64,000 nucleotides of DNA from Vallitalea pronyensis (GCF_018141445.1 NZ_CP058649.1:2189001-2253000), one strand, 5' to 3'; numbered from the stretch's first letter, positions 17,858 through 27,124 are shown. Numbers and translations are program-made. Notes: a model not told the origin generated them from the sequence alone.

Positions 17858-19396
17858 TTGTCAGGTAAAGCAGTACTTGAAGTGCAACATGTGTGTAAGA
17901 GATTTCCTGGAACGCTGGCAGTAGATGATGTCAGTGTGACATTTCATGCAGGTGAAGTGCATGCCCTTATGGGGGAAAATGGCGCTGGAAAATCTACCCT
18001 TATGAAGATGATTGCAGGCTCTTATAACGACTACACAGGTGACATCTTAATCAATGGAGAAAAGAAATTACTTCATTCGCCATCCGTGTCCAAGAAAAAC
18101 GGCATTGGTATGATCTATCAGGAACTTAGTTTAGCACGACCTATTAGCATTGCAGAGAATATACTAGTGGGGCGTTTGCCTGTAAAATATGGCTTCGTCT
18201 TGGATAAAAAAGCCATGGTACAAGAAGCGAAAGCATGTTTGGCTACAGTGAATCTAGATTTAGATCCCATGCTCCATATATCGGAGATCAGCCAGCACCA
18301 AGCTCAGTTGGTAGAGATTGCAAAGGTTATGGGAAACAACCCTAATATTCTTGTCTTCGATGAACCAACATCTGCATTATCACGAGAAGAAGCTCAGATG
18401 TTATTTAACATCATTAAAGGACTGAAAAAGCAAGGTTTAGCCATCATTTACATTTCCCATCATTTGCCAGAGATATTTAAAATAGCAGATAAAGTAACGG
18501 TTATGCGAGATGGGAAAAAAATCGATACCCGTCCTATTCAGGATGTCACCTCTGAAGAATTGGTACACATGATGGTAGGAAAGTCCATTGATAAGTTTTA
18601 TATGAAGCGTAGTGGACACGTAGGGGATACCTATCTCGAAGTAAAAGATTTAACACGAAAGGGCTTTATACATAACATGTCTTTTAAGGCAAAGAAAGGT
18701 GAAATTCTAGGGTTCATGGGTCTATCCGGTGCAGGTCGTACCGAATTAGCCAGGTGTATCGTAGGTATTGACCCCACCCACCAAGGCATGGTGATAAAAG
18801 ATGGAAAGGATGTCACACCTAAAAACTATGATGAAGGGATCAGACATGGGTTTGCTTATTTATCCGAAGACAGAAAATCTCAGGGGTTATTTTTACGATT
18901 AACCAATGAAGACAATATCTTGTCTGCCTTAATTCCCGAGTACTGCCATGGGGGTTTTTATCGTAAGAAAGATACGGTCAATATTGTCATGGAGCAGCTG
19001 GAAAAATTACAAGTAAGTCCCCCTAATCCAAAAGCAGGCGTTAACAGTTTATCAGGGGGCAACCAGCAGAAAATATTATTGGGAAAATGGCTGGCAACTA
19101 AGCCAGATATTCTTATACTGGATGAGCCAACACGAGGTGTGGATGTTGGCGCCAAGCAAATCATACATGATGTGGTCATGGCATTAGCTGATCATGGAAC
19201 AACCATATTGCTCATGACGTCAGACCTGCCAGAGCTTGTTGGTTTATCCGATAGAGCTTATGTGATTCGTGGAGGGTACATCATTGGCGAAATGCAAAAA
19301 GATCAGTTGACAGAAGAAACGGCATTATTAGCAGCTAATGGGGAAGGGAGTGTATGTGATGTCTGCCAAAGGGAACACAACGTCGTTACAAGCTAG
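17858..19396 (+). CDS. Sugar ABC importer ATPase, two-domain (RbsA/MglA type)
   Basis: 512 residues with two ATPase domains. The first has Walker A GENGAGKST, an unusual signature QHQAQLVEIAK and Walker B ILVFDEPTSAL. The second has a degenerate Walker A GLSGAGRTEL, a canonical LSGGNQQKILLGKW and Walker B ILILDEPTRGVD. This asymmetry is normal for RbsA-type carbohydrate importers. The start is TTG 17858 with GTGGGGAT upstream. The gene overlaps the first permease by 38 bases. The 119-base gap before it has only a weak hairpin. Confidence 0.93.
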   Translation: MSGKAVLEVQHVCKRFPGTLAVDDVSVTFHAGEVHALMGENGAGKSTLMKMIAGSYNDYTGDILINGEKKLLHSPSVSKKNGIGMIYQELSLARPISIAENILVGRLPVKYGFVLDKKAMVQEAKACLATVNLDLDPMLHISEISQHQAQLVEIAKVMGNNPNILVFDEPTSALSREEAQMLFNIIKGLKKQGLAIIYISHHLPEIFKIADKVTVMRDGKKIDTRPIQDVTSEELVHMMVGKSIDKFYMKRSGHVGDTYLEVKDLTRKGFIHNMSFKAKKGEILGFMGLSGAGRTELARCIVGIDPTHQGMVIKDGKDVTPKNYDEGIRHGFAYLSEDRKSQGLFLRLTNEDNILSALIPEYCHGGFYRKKDTVNIVMEQLEKLQVSPPNPKAGVNSLSGGNQQKILLGKWLATKPDILILDEPTRGVDVGAKQIIHDVVMALADHGTTILLMTSDLPELVGLSDRAYVIRGGYIIGEMQKDQLTEETALLAANGEGSVCDVCQREHNVVTS

Positions 19397-20384
19397 ATTT
19401 ACGGACATGGATGATAAGAAAGTTGTTGGGAAACTATTCGATAAAGCAGGGGTCTATGTCATTGCCTTATGCTTAATCGCTTTTGGCATCCTTGTGGAAC
19501 CGTCAAAGTTTTTAACACCTGACAATTTATTAAACATACTAAGAAGTGTTGGTATGTTAGGTATCACCGCCTGCGGCTTATCCTTTGTCATCTATAGTTC
19601 TCAAATGGCAGATATGAGTGTGCCATCGGCCATGGCATTTTCCGGTATTATCACGGTACAATTTCTTTACCTAGGTCTTGTACCAGCTTTAATTCTAGGT
19701 ATCATCTTTGGTATGCTCATAGGACTCGTCAATGGTATCGTGGTAGGTTACATACGAGCCAATGCGATTTTGTGGACATTAGCCATGCAATTTGGTATGG
19801 AAGGTATCATGCGTTATGTTTGGTCAGGTAATCAGTTATATCCTGATCTAGAACCGGGTACATCAGGGGCATTATTTGTCAGTATTTTTAGAACCAATAT
19901 TGGGCCGATACCCTTACTCATTCTGGTCATGATTGTTTTGTACATCATAGCAGATATGGTCATGAAGAAAACAAAATTTGGTAATCAGCTAAAACTGGTG
20001 GGTTCCGCTTATCAGGTGGCGAAATGTACAGGTATTCATGTGAAGAAAACCGTTTTAATCGCTTTTTTAATCAGCTCATTTACAGCATCCATTGCCGGTA
20101 TATTTATTACATCCATGAATAAGTTAGGTGTATTTTACTTGGGGGAGGGCTACGATTTTAAGAGCGTTACAGCCATTGTCATCGGTGGTATGGCATTATC
20201 AGGTGGTCGAGGCAGTGTGTGGGGCGCGCTTGGTGGTGTACTGGTTATTGGACTACTCAATAACATCCTCACATTTATTGGTATCCCAACGGCTGTTCAA
20301 AATGTGTTTGTGGGATTAGTATTTATAGCAGTTGTTGCATTACATACCTATAAGTTAAGAAAGGCAGGTAAAGACTTTGCATAA
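19359..20384 (+). CDS. Sugar ABC permease 1 (RbsC family)
   Basis: About 341 residues, eight to ten hydrophobic segments, with the BPD_transp_2 blocks NAILWTLAMQFGMEGIMR, TGIHVKKTVLIAFLISSF and AIVIGGMALSGGRGSVWGAL. ATG 19359 lies eight bases after GGGAAGGGAG and is inside the end of the ATPase gene, so translation is coupled. An upstream ATG at 19338 would put the ribosome site inside the gene. It forms the membrane channel, probably as a heterodimer with permease 2. Confidence 0.9.
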   Translation: MSAKGNTTSLQARFTDMDDKKVVGKLFDKAGVYVIALCLIAFGILVEPSKFLTPDNLLNILRSVGMLGITACGLSFVIYSSQMADMSVPSAMAFSGIITVQFLYLGLVPALILGIIFGMLIGLVNGIVVGYIRANAILWTLAMQFGMEGIMRYVWSGNQLYPDLEPGTSGALFVSIFRTNIGPIPLLILVMIVLYIIADMVMKKTKFGNQLKLVGSAYQVAKCTGIHVKKTVLIAFLISSFTASIAGIFITSMNKLGVFYLGEGYDFKSVTAIVIGGMALSGGRGSVWGALGGVLVIGLLNNILTFIGIPTAVQNVFVGLVFIAVVALHTYKLRKAGKDFA

Positions 20385-21516
20385 AAAAAATACACTTGTT
20401 TCCATGATTGATAACAATCGAGCATTGCTTTTGCTTATCTTATTGGCTTGTTTCTCTGCATTATTTGCTCCCAACTTTGCTAATCGGATGAATATCACCA
20501 CCATCTTAATTTCGGGATGCATGTTAGCTATTATTTCAGTAGGCTTTACCCTTGTTTTTATTCTGGCACAGATTGATTTATCCATAGGAGCTACAGCCCA
20601 ATTCTGCGGCATGCTTTGTGTGGGGTTGCAGCCTACCATGGGTTGGTGGTTAAGCTTAGGCATGGCAGTATTAGCAGGTGCAGTCATCGGTTTGTTTAAC
20701 GGCATTGTTGTAGCCAAGTTCAAGATTCATTCTTTTATTGCAACCATTGGCACCATGACCATTATTCGAGGTGTTCTTCATCTCTATAGTGATGGGGGTA
20801 CGAAAAGTATTGACGATTATACCCTTGGTGAATTTTTGGAAACAGGCCAATTTCCCATCTGGTTTATCATCACGGTTATTGCCGTTATTATATTGTTAAT
20901 TGTGCTTAGTAAACCTGATTTGAAATCGGTCAAAGGTATAAGCAGCGTTGTGCTGCCTGCTCTATTTGTGGTCTTGTGGCTTACGACCAAATTATTCTCA
21001 CCCATTGTCATTATTACTTTTATGGTCATAGGAATCGGTATATTTTTTCTAGATCATACACGATTTGGAAAAGGATTTTATGTGGTAGGTGGTAATCCAG
21101 AAACAGCATGGCTGGCAGGCATCAACAAAGATATGTACATCGTATTAGGCTTTGTCATCTGTGGTATAACAGCAGCTTTAGCTGGTTCTATATTTGCCAT
21201 GCGACTGAGTTCCATGACGGCTCGCTTTATATTTGCTCAGAAGGCGCTGATGACATCCCTTGCAGCGGTTATTATTGGTGGTACCCAATTAACTGGTGGG
21301 AAAGGTCATCTATTAAAAAGTTATTTTGGGGTCTTAATGTTTCAAGTGCTTTTTAACATGATTGGGTGTTTCAGTCTTGGCTTTGAAATACAAATATTCA
21401 TTAACGGCTTGATTCTAGCAGTGGTTGTTTTCTATGAAGCTTATTCCAACTATCGTCATGAGATGTTGAAAGGACAGCGGCCAGAATTACTAAAAGAAAT
21501 ACAAAACAGAGGGTAA
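20377..21516 (+). CDS. Sugar ABC permease 2 (RbsC family)
   Basis: 379 residues from TTG 20377, which overlaps the previous stop by eight bases. Family blocks are AQIDLSIGATAQFCGMLCVG, FKIHSFIATIGTMTIIRGVL, VVGGNPETAWLAGI and AAVIIGGTQLTGGKGHLL. It differs clearly from permease 1, so the channel is probably a heterodimer, unlike the single-permease ribose system. An ATG at 20404 is an alternative start but has no ribosome site. The next gene follows after 131 bases that hold no evident terminator. Confidence 0.88.
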   Translation: MHKKNTLVSMIDNNRALLLLILLACFSALFAPNFANRMNITTILISGCMLAIISVGFTLVFILAQIDLSIGATAQFCGMLCVGLQPTMGWWLSLGMAVLAGAVIGLFNGIVVAKFKIHSFIATIGTMTIIRGVLHLYSDGGTKSIDDYTLGEFLETGQFPIWFIITVIAVIILLIVLSKPDLKSVKGISSVVLPALFVVLWLTTKLFSPIVIITFMVIGIGIFFLDHTRFGKGFYVVGGNPETAWLAGINKDMYIVLGFVICGITAALAGSIFAMRLSSMTARFIFAQKALMTSLAAVIIGGTQLTGGKGHLLKSYFGVLMFQVLFNMIGCFSLGFEIQIFINGLILAVVVFYEAYSNYRHEMLKGQRPELLKEIQNRG

Positions 21517-21647
21517 AAGATGATAATGATACGGCTTATTATGTGATCATGGCATGAGAAGGCAATGATGGCTAGGAACATACAGTATGATTATTATTTT
21601 TTATAAATGAAATAAAACAATAAATTATAAAATGGAGGGTTTAAACT

Positions 21648-22865
21648 ATGTTTAAAAAAAGTTTTAGCATCCTATTAATCGTGACATTATTGGTGATTTT
21701 ATGTGCAGGATGTACCGCAAAAAAAGAAGAAGAACCTGAAACAAAACCTGCCACAACTGTCAGTGAAACCACAGAAGAAAAGTCCAATTTAGAAAAATCC
21801 AAAGCCATTGATGTGTATTCCATTATCGGCAGTGATGGTCAACCGTTAATCTTAAACACTGAGAAAAAACCTGTACCCGAACGTCCAGCAGATCCCAAAG
21901 CATTACCTGAAGAAGATGAGGGACATTGGTGGGATATTGAATATGCAGGATGGAAAACTGTCAAAGAAAACTTACCAGAATCCCCAGCAGACGGCGCGCT
22001 CAATAAAAAAGTTGTTTTATTAAAGGCAGGAGATCACCCTTATTGGACAGCATATGTGAATGGTTTTAAGCAAATAGCAGATGCTTATGCCATTGATGTT
22101 AAAATACTCAATGGTAACTGGAACATGGATTTACAATCACAACAGGTGGATCAAGCCATTAATGATCAACCAGATGCCATTATTTTCGCACCTGTGGATG
22201 CAACGGCTTGTGCACCATTAATGCGTAAGATTAATCAAGCAGGCATACCCATTATAGCTTCCAATACAATCCCAGCCGAAGCGGCTATGAAATATTGTAC
22301 AGCTTGGACTGGACCAGATGATTGGGGACAATTTAGAATGTTAGCCAGATACTTTGCAGATGAAATGGGTAAAAAGGGTGGTTATGCCATTGTGAGGCAT
22401 ATGCCAGGTTCATCCCCTTACTTTGCAAGAACATTTGCACCTGTTACTGAATTAGTGAACTATGCACCGGATATGGAATTATTAGCCATGGATACAGCAA
22501 ACTTAGAAGCAGAAGCTACCATGCAACTGGTCTCTGATTGGATTACAAAATACGGCGATGAGTTAAAAGGTTTAATCCTTGCAGGTGACGGTTTTAGTAT
22601 GACAGGTACGGAAGAAGCATTGAAAAATGCTGGAAGAGAAGATATAATTGTGGTAGCAGCAGGTAATAGTAAAACAGGTATGGATGCTGTGAAGAATGGC
22701 GTTTGTGCAGGGATTACCTATCAATCTGCAGAAGGTGATGGGGCCATTGCTCTTTTTACAGCTGTGCGCTATTTTAATGGAGAAACCATGGACCCGGTTG
22801 CTTATTTACCAAGACATATTATTACAGCAGAGGATGTAGAGAATTATATGCCAGCTCAATGGTAG
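21648..22865 (+). CDS. Sugar ABC substrate-binding lipoprotein 2
   Basis: 405 residues, lipobox LCAGC after a 23-residue signal, a Glu/Lys/Thr-rich linker, then a ribose-type binding domain. It shares with binding protein 1 the blocks HPYWTA, CTAWTGPDDWGQF, GITYQSAEGDGAI and the final MPAQW, so the two are paralogues. GGAGGG precedes ATG 21648. Two binding proteins for one importer suggest related but distinct ligands, or one acting as a signalling sensor for the YesM kinase. The following URO-D gene is 14 bases away. Confidence 0.9.
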   Translation: MFKKSFSILLIVTLLVILCAGCTAKKEEEPETKPATTVSETTEEKSNLEKSKAIDVYSIIGSDGQPLILNTEKKPVPERPADPKALPEEDEGHWWDIEYAGWKTVKENLPESPADGALNKKVVLLKAGDHPYWTAYVNGFKQIADAYAIDVKILNGNWNMDLQSQQVDQAINDQPDAIIFAPVDATACAPLMRKINQAGIPIIASNTIPAEAAMKYCTAWTGPDDWGQFRMLARYFADEMGKKGGYAIVRHMPGSSPYFARTFAPVTELVNYAPDMELLAMDTANLEAEATMQLVSDWITKYGDELKGLILAGDGFSMTGTEEALKNAGREDIIVVAAGNSKTGMDAVKNGVCAGITYQSAEGDGAIALFTAVRYFNGETMDPVAYLPRHIITAEDVENYMPAQW

Positions 22866-22879
22866 GTAGATGAAAGGAA

Positions 22880-24079
22880 ATGAAAAAAATGGGAAACCAA
22901 GATTGCGTGGCTGAGAAATTACAAAGAATAAAAGATGCAGCCGCCTTTAATTATCAATGTGATCGAATACCTGTTGGTGAATTCTTCTGGACAGGGTTTA
23001 TAGACAAATGTATCTCTAAATGGGGAGAAGATTTTGACCCCTATGTGTTTTTTGATTTAGATTATATACCCATTACACCTAATCTGGATCCCCACATTAA
23101 ACCCTTTGAAATCGTGAAGCAAAAAGGTGATGATATCTATATACGAACAGGTTTTGAAGCGATTATCCATCGTTCAGGAGACATCGTTATGCCTCATTAT
23201 GACAGCTTCTCTATTCAACAGCCAAAGGAAATGGCTACGTTTACCTTTGATGATCCAACAGATACAAGACGCTTTAACCATGGTGGAGATGATCAAATTA
23301 ACTGCGTTACCGATGTCTTATTAAGAGATATTCCTGCATGGTCAGATAGGGTAGATACATACAAGAATATATTGCCTGTCTTTGGCTCGGTGTGTGAAGG
23401 GTACGAATATGTATGGCGTATACTGGGTACAGAAAATGCATTAATGTGGATGGCCATGGAACCTGAAGCCTTTGGGGACTTTATGAAGCGGATAGGCCAT
23501 TTTCTTGTAGAACTGACAAAAGCCCAGATTAAAGAAGGAAGAGGAAGACTGTCGGGTATGATTATCTGGGGGGATGTTGCTTACCGTAATGGTATGCTCT
23601 TTAGTCCAGCCATGTGGCGTAAGTATTTTAAACCTATAACAAAAGAGCTCATTGACATCTGCCATGGACATGATTTAACAGTTATATACCACGGTTGTGG
23701 TAATGCATCTGCCATTTACAAGGACTTGGTTGAATTAGGACTGGATTATTATAATCCTCTGGAAGTCAAGGCTGATCTTGATATTGTCCAAATAGAAAAA
23801 ACATACGGCGGTCAATTAGGCTTTTGCGGCAACATCGATATGCGCATATTAGAATCAGGTCATCTAGATGCTATAAAACGAGAAGTACTCTATAAAATGC
23901 AGGCAGCACATGCAGGCGGCTGGATATGCCAATCCGACCACTCCATCAGTAATGATGTGGAACCAGAAAGTTATCGCTATGCATTGCAAGTTGTAAGAGA
24001 ATACGGACATTATCCCCTTGACATGGAAAGAATCCAAGAAGAAATAGCTAGTTTAGATAAAAAGCTAACCATCCAGTAA
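22880..24079 (+). CDS. URO-D/MtaA superfamily protein, second locus
   Basis: 399 residues. The family zinc motif H-x-C is seen in YHGCGNASAIYKDL, with a possible third ligand in LGFCGNID. NPLEVKADLDI and the WICQSDHSISNDVEPESYRY ending match URO-D-fold methyltransferase-like proteins (MtaA, MtbA, CmuA branches). It lacks a corrinoid-binding domain. Start may be ATG 22880 or 22889; the ribosome site AAAGG fits neither perfectly. Encoded directly after a sugar-binding protein and before a rhamnose mutarotase, so its substrate probably arrives through this importer. Function not established. Confidence 0.82.
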   Translation: MKKMGNQDCVAEKLQRIKDAAAFNYQCDRIPVGEFFWTGFIDKCISKWGEDFDPYVFFDLDYIPITPNLDPHIKPFEIVKQKGDDIYIRTGFEAIIHRSGDIVMPHYDSFSIQQPKEMATFTFDDPTDTRRFNHGGDDQINCVTDVLLRDIPAWSDRVDTYKNILPVFGSVCEGYEYVWRILGTENALMWMAMEPEAFGDFMKRIGHFLVELTKAQIKEGRGRLSGMIIWGDVAYRNGMLFSPAMWRKYFKPITKELIDICHGHDLTVIYHGCGNASAIYKDLVELGLDYYNPLEVKADLDIVQIEKTYGGQLGFCGNIDMRILESGHLDAIKREVLYKMQAAHAGGWICQSDHSISNDVEPESYRYALQVVREYGHYPLDMERIQEEIASLDKKLTIQ

Positions 24080-24126
24080 GACCATTTATACTTGGTTATT
24101 ATGATATTTAATGAGAGGGTGATAAG

Positions 24127-24450
24127 ATGAAACGATATGGCACAGTCATAAAAGTTAAACCCGATAAACTTGAAACCTATAAAAAACTGCATGCGGAAGT
24201 ATGGCCAGATGTATTGAACATGATCAAAAGATGTCACATACAGAACTATTCTATTTATTATAAGGATGGTTACTTATTTAGTTATTATGAATACACAGGA
24301 ACCAACTACGAAGCAGATATGGCCAAAATGGCAGCTGACCCTATTACACAAAAGTGGTGGGCATGCTGTAAGCCTTGCCAAGAACCTCTAGAAACAAGAA
24401 AAGAAGGGGAATGGTGGGCTGTAATGGAAGAAGTCTTTCATCAAGATTAA
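24127..24450 (+). CDS. rhaM: L-rhamnose mutarotase family protein
   Basis: 107 residues, full length for RhaM. It contains LHAEVWPDVLNMIKRC, NYSIYYKDGYLFSYYEY, ADMAKMAADPITQKWWACC and EGEWWAVMEEVFHQD, all family hallmarks. RhaM interconverts alpha- and beta-L-rhamnose. Its place at the end of the sugar import operon suggests the imported compound is rhamnose, a 6-deoxy sugar or a derivative. No rhamnose isomerase or kinase lies in the window, so the exact sugar is open. GAGGGTG precedes the start. Confidence 0.9.
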   Translation: MKRYGTVIKVKPDKLETYKKLHAEVWPDVLNMIKRCHIQNYSIYYKDGYLFSYYEYTGTNYEADMAKMAADPITQKWWACCKPCQEPLETRKEGEWWAVMEEVFHQD

Positions 24451-24458
24451 CAGGATGA

Positions 24459-24500
24459 GGGTAAAGTACACTGACACATGTTAGGGTGCTTTACCCTTTT
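24459..24500 (+). terminator. Terminator of the sugar/URO-D/rhaM operon
   Basis: GGGTAAAG (24459 on) pairs with CTTTACCC followed by TTTT. The arms extend four or five bases more with mismatches. It closes the operon that begins at 16533. Confidence 0.65.
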
Positions 24501-24577
24501 ACACGTCCAACACATAAAAAACATATAAAATAAGAAGGAAATATCCAACATCAATAGAATGTTTAACCATATAAAGG

Positions 24578-24706
24578 GGCATAATCTGACAAGGGGACGT
24601 TTCGCGTGTTATGTTTTCATGGCTAATCTGACAGGGGGACGTTTCCCTTGTCATGTTTTCATGGTATGGGGATGACACGCGAAACGTCCCCTTGTCAGAT
24701 TATGCC
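24578..24706. repeat. REP-like palindromic repeat element
   Basis: A perfect 32-base inverted repeat (24578-24609 against 24675-24706) flanks a core. The left arm begins GGCATAATCTGACAAGGGGA. Inside, two direct copies of a 42-base unit start at 24582 and 24624, differing at a few bases. The GGGGACGTTTC core with CTGACA resembles repeats I associate with REP-type elements in Firmicutes. No transposase is present. It lies between the sugar operon and a DUF4491 gene whose ribosome site starts ten bases later. Confidence 0.75.
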
Positions 24707-24728
24707 TTGTCATAAAGGAGGTTTTTAT

Positions 24729-25043
24729 ATGAATTTTACTGGCGTGTTTCATGGTATTATGGTATTCTTACTTATCGGGTTATTTCACCCTATTGTTATC
24801 AAGGCGGAGTATTATTTAGGTCGAAAAAGTATTGGTTTATTTGTGGTATTAGGCATCATAACCCTTGGTTTAGCCTTAGTGGTGCAAAACATTACCGGTT
24901 CTACAGTGCTGGCCACTTTTGCTTTTTGTTGTTTTTGGAGTATAAAAGAAGTTATTGAACAGGAACAGAGGGTATTAGAAGGCAGATTTCCACGTAATCC
25001 CAATCGGGTATATAAAATAGGGAATAACAATAAGGTAGTCTAA
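24729..25043 (+). CDS. DUF4491 family small membrane protein
   Basis: 104 residues, ATG 24729 after AAGGAGG. Three hydrophobic segments: GVFHGIMVFLLIGLFHPIVI, SIGLFVVLGIITLGLALVV and TVLATFAFCCFW. The HPIVIKAEYYLG and SIKEVIEQEQRVLEGRFPRN blocks match DUF4491, a family of unknown function common in Clostridia and Bacteroidetes. It is followed 22 bases later by another small membrane protein, probably in the same transcript. Confidence 0.85.
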   Translation: MNFTGVFHGIMVFLLIGLFHPIVIKAEYYLGRKSIGLFVVLGIITLGLALVVQNITGSTVLATFAFCCFWSIKEVIEQEQRVLEGRFPRNPNRVYKIGNNNKVV

Positions 25044-25065
25044 CGTTACTGAAAGGAAGGATGAT

Positions 25066-25452
25066 ATGATTAAAAAAGTAATCTTAATCATGGCTGGTTT
25101 CATTGCTCTTGCACTAGGGATTATAGGCATTATGTTGCCACTACTACCAACAACACCCTTATTGCTGTTAGCTGCCGGTTGCTTTATTAAAAGCTCCAAA
25201 AGGCTATATACATGGCTAGTTCATCATAAAACATTGGGACCTTATGTCTATAATTATTTAGAATTAAGAGCCATAAGTAAAAATACGAAGATTATTGCCA
25301 TATCATCCATGTGGTTATCCCTTATTATCACCATGATTGTTATCAATAAGGCATTCATGTGCTATATGTTATTTTTTGTAGGTGTGGGCGCAAGCATCTA
25401 TATATTATCGTTAAATAATGTAGAAAAAGTTAACTGCAAGGAAAGAGAATAA
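25066..25452 (+). CDS. YbaN/DUF454 family inner-membrane protein
   Basis: 128 residues with the family block LGIIGIMLPLLPTTPLLLLA and FIKSSKRLYTWLVHHKTLGP, two or three membrane helices and a short charged tail. Family function is unknown. GAAAGGA precedes the ATG. The stop codon touches the terminator at 25452. Confidence 0.88.
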   Translation: MIKKVILIMAGFIALALGIIGIMLPLLPTTPLLLLAAGCFIKSSKRLYTWLVHHKTLGPYVYNYLELRAISKNTKIIAISSMWLSLIITMIVINKAFMCYMLFFVGVGASIYILSLNNVEKVNCKERE

Positions 25453-25490
25453 GAGCTTGGTTAGATTTCAATGTCTAAGCAAGCTCTTTT
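25452..25490 (+). terminator. Terminator after the DUF454 gene
   Basis: AGAGCTTG and TTAGA pair with TCTAA and CAAGCTCT, followed by a T-rich stretch. Strong rho-independent type. Confidence 0.8.
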
Positions 25491-25498
25491 CTTGTCTT

Positions 25499-25537
25499 TT
25501 AGGAAACGCTCGCGACATGCATACACAAGGTATGATG
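25499..25537. repeat. Short interspersed repeat, copy 1
   Basis: TTAGGAAAC, then CATGCATACA, then AAGGTATGATG. The same 39-base pattern recurs at 39001-39039 with about six differences, and a fragment CATAAGGTATGAT occurs at 48835. Each copy lies shortly after a gene end. Nature unknown. The rest of the 383-base gap to the next gene holds the promoter and operator listed next and nothing else I can name. Confidence 0.5.
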
Positions 25538-25704
25538 TAAACATCCTTCACAAGACAGACGTGGTCACCTTTCATCTGGTATAGTGACTAATGAAAATCC
25601 AGGATATGACCTAATTTTTTAGTATTGTTATTCAAGTTCAACAGTTGAAAGATAAGATTCTATATAAAATAACCAAAAAAAAGTGAAGTCTATTAAAAAA
25701 AATA

Positions 25705-25733
25705 TTGCAATTACATAAAAAGGGTGGTATGAT
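25705..25733 (+). promoter_or_regulatory. Promoter of the second sugar operon
   Basis: TTGCAA (25705-25710) and TATGAT (25728-25733) with a 17-base spacer. Start of transcription near 25740, directly before an inverted repeat. Confidence 0.65.
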
Positions 25734-25740
25734 GAAAACA

Positions 25741-25763
25741 TACTTTATTTATTGAATAAAGTA
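25741..25763 (+). promoter_or_regulatory. Operator-like inverted repeat at the transcription start
   Basis: TACTTTATT-tattg-AATAAAGTA, perfect 9-base arms, begins at the predicted first transcribed base. It is a good site for a repressor, most simply the ROK regulator encoded at the end of the operon (31309). Confidence 0.55.
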
Positions 25764-25834
25764 AGTCTAGTTCGTGGTAACATGACAAAAATGGCACACG
25801 ATCAAATAAAAATAAGAAATACTAGGAGGGTATT

Positions 25835-27124
25835 ATGAAAAAATTATGTTCAATGTTAGTGATGATTGTTTTAATAACAGCCTTAGTTGGGTGTGGTGAA
25901 AGTGCAGATAAGAAGGTGGATAGCAGTGCAGCAGATGAAGGTAAAATCACCATATGGGCATGGGATCCAAACTTTAACATTGCAATTATGGAGCAAGCAA
26001 AAGAGATCTATCTAAAAGATAACCCAAAAGTTGAAATTGAAATTGTAGATTATGCTAAGGGTGACTTGGAGCAAAAATTACATACAAACTTGGCATCAGG
26101 TACCACAGAAGGTCTTCCAGATATTGTTTTAATTGAAGACTATAATGCACAAAAATATTTACAATCCTATCCTGGTAGTTTTGAAGACTTAACAGGAAAA
26201 TTAAAGCACAGTGATTTTGCACCTTATAAAGTGGGTCTCATGACTCTTGATGAAAAAGTTTATGGTGTACCTTTTGACTCAGGTGCAACAGGTTTCTACT
26301 ACCGAACTGATTATTTAGAGCAAGCAGGTTATTCCGCTGCTGATTTAGAAAATATAACATGGGATCAGTATATTGAGATTGGTAAAAATGTATTAGATAA
26401 AACAGGTAAGCATATGTTAGCTCTTGATGCCAATGACGGTGGTCTTATGCGTGTGATGATGAACTCAGCAGGTTCATGGTACTTTGATGAATCTGGAAAG
26501 CTTAACGTTGCCAATAACAAAGCCATTCAAGAATCAGCTAGAATCTATAAAGAATTGTTTGATTCAGGTATCGCTAAACCAACAAGTGGTTGGGGTGAAT
26601 GGGTAGGCGCATTGAATACAGGGGATGTAGCTTCTGTAACAACAGGTGTATGGATTACAGGTTCTGTAAAAGCAGAAGCATCTCAATCTGGCTTATGGGC
26701 TGTAGCACCAACACCACGATTAGATTTACCTGGAGCGGTAAATGCATCTAATCTTGGCGGATCAAGCTGGTATGTTTTATCAAGCTCTAAGAGCACAAAA
26801 ACAGCTGTAGACTTCTTAAATACCATTTATGGATCAAATGTAGATTTCTACCAAGATATCTTAGTGAATCGAGGCGCAGTTGGTTCCTACATTCCATCTC
26901 AATCCGGTTCAGCCTATACAAAGGAAGATGAATATTTTGGTGGTCAAAAAGTATATAGTGATTTTTCCGAATGGATGCAGAAAATTCCTTCCATCAGTTA
27001 TGGTTTATACACATATGAAGCCGATGCAGCTATTTTTGGTGTGATGCCAGAAATATACAATGGTGGCTCCATTGAAGAAGCACTTAAGAAGGCAGAAGAA
27101 CAAGTTAAATCTCAGATGCAGTAG
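25835..27124 (+). CDS. Sugar ABC substrate-binding lipoprotein (family 1, MalE-like)
   Basis: 429 residues, lipobox LVGC after a 20-residue signal, followed by a short Asp/Ser linker. ITIWAWDPNFN and YGVPFDSGATGFYYRTDYLE are typical of CUT1 oligosaccharide-binding proteins. GAGGG precedes ATG 25835. It feeds the two MalFG-type permeases downstream. No ATPase gene is in this operon, so a shared multi-operon ATPase (MsmK type) elsewhere is likely. A terminator-like hairpin follows the gene, which should make the binding protein more abundant than the permeases. Confidence 0.92.
   Translation: MKKLCSMLVMIVLITALVGCGESADKKVDSSAADEGKITIWAWDPNFNIAIMEQAKEIYLKDNPKVEIEIVDYAKGDLEQKLHTNLASGTTEGLPDIVLIEDYNAQKYLQSYPGSFEDLTGKLKHSDFAPYKVGLMTLDEKVYGVPFDSGATGFYYRTDYLEQAGYSAADLENITWDQYIEIGKNVLDKTGKHMLALDANDGGLMRVMMNSAGSWYFDESGKLNVANNKAIQESARIYKELFDSGIAKPTSGWGEWVGALNTGDVASVTTGVWITGSVKAEASQSGLWAVAPTPRLDLPGAVNASNLGGSSWYVLSSSKSTKTAVDFLNTIYGSNVDFYQDILVNRGAVGSYIPSQSGSAYTKEDEYFGGQKVYSDFSEWMQKIPSISYGLYTYEADAAIFGVMPEIYNGGSIEEALKKAEEQVKSQMQ

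Noticed and set aside
20355..20723. 122-residue minus-strand open frame
   Set aside because: Antisense to the start of sugar permease 2, methionine- and asparagine-rich shadow of a membrane gene.
16533..24450. Complete L-rhamnose catabolic operon
   Set aside because: Only the mutarotase is present. Isomerase, kinase and aldolase are absent from the window, so the substrate cannot be fixed as rhamnose.
24582..24662. Possible CRISPR repeat pair
   Set aside because: Only two 42-base units in direct contact with no spacers, inside a larger palindrome. No cas genes.
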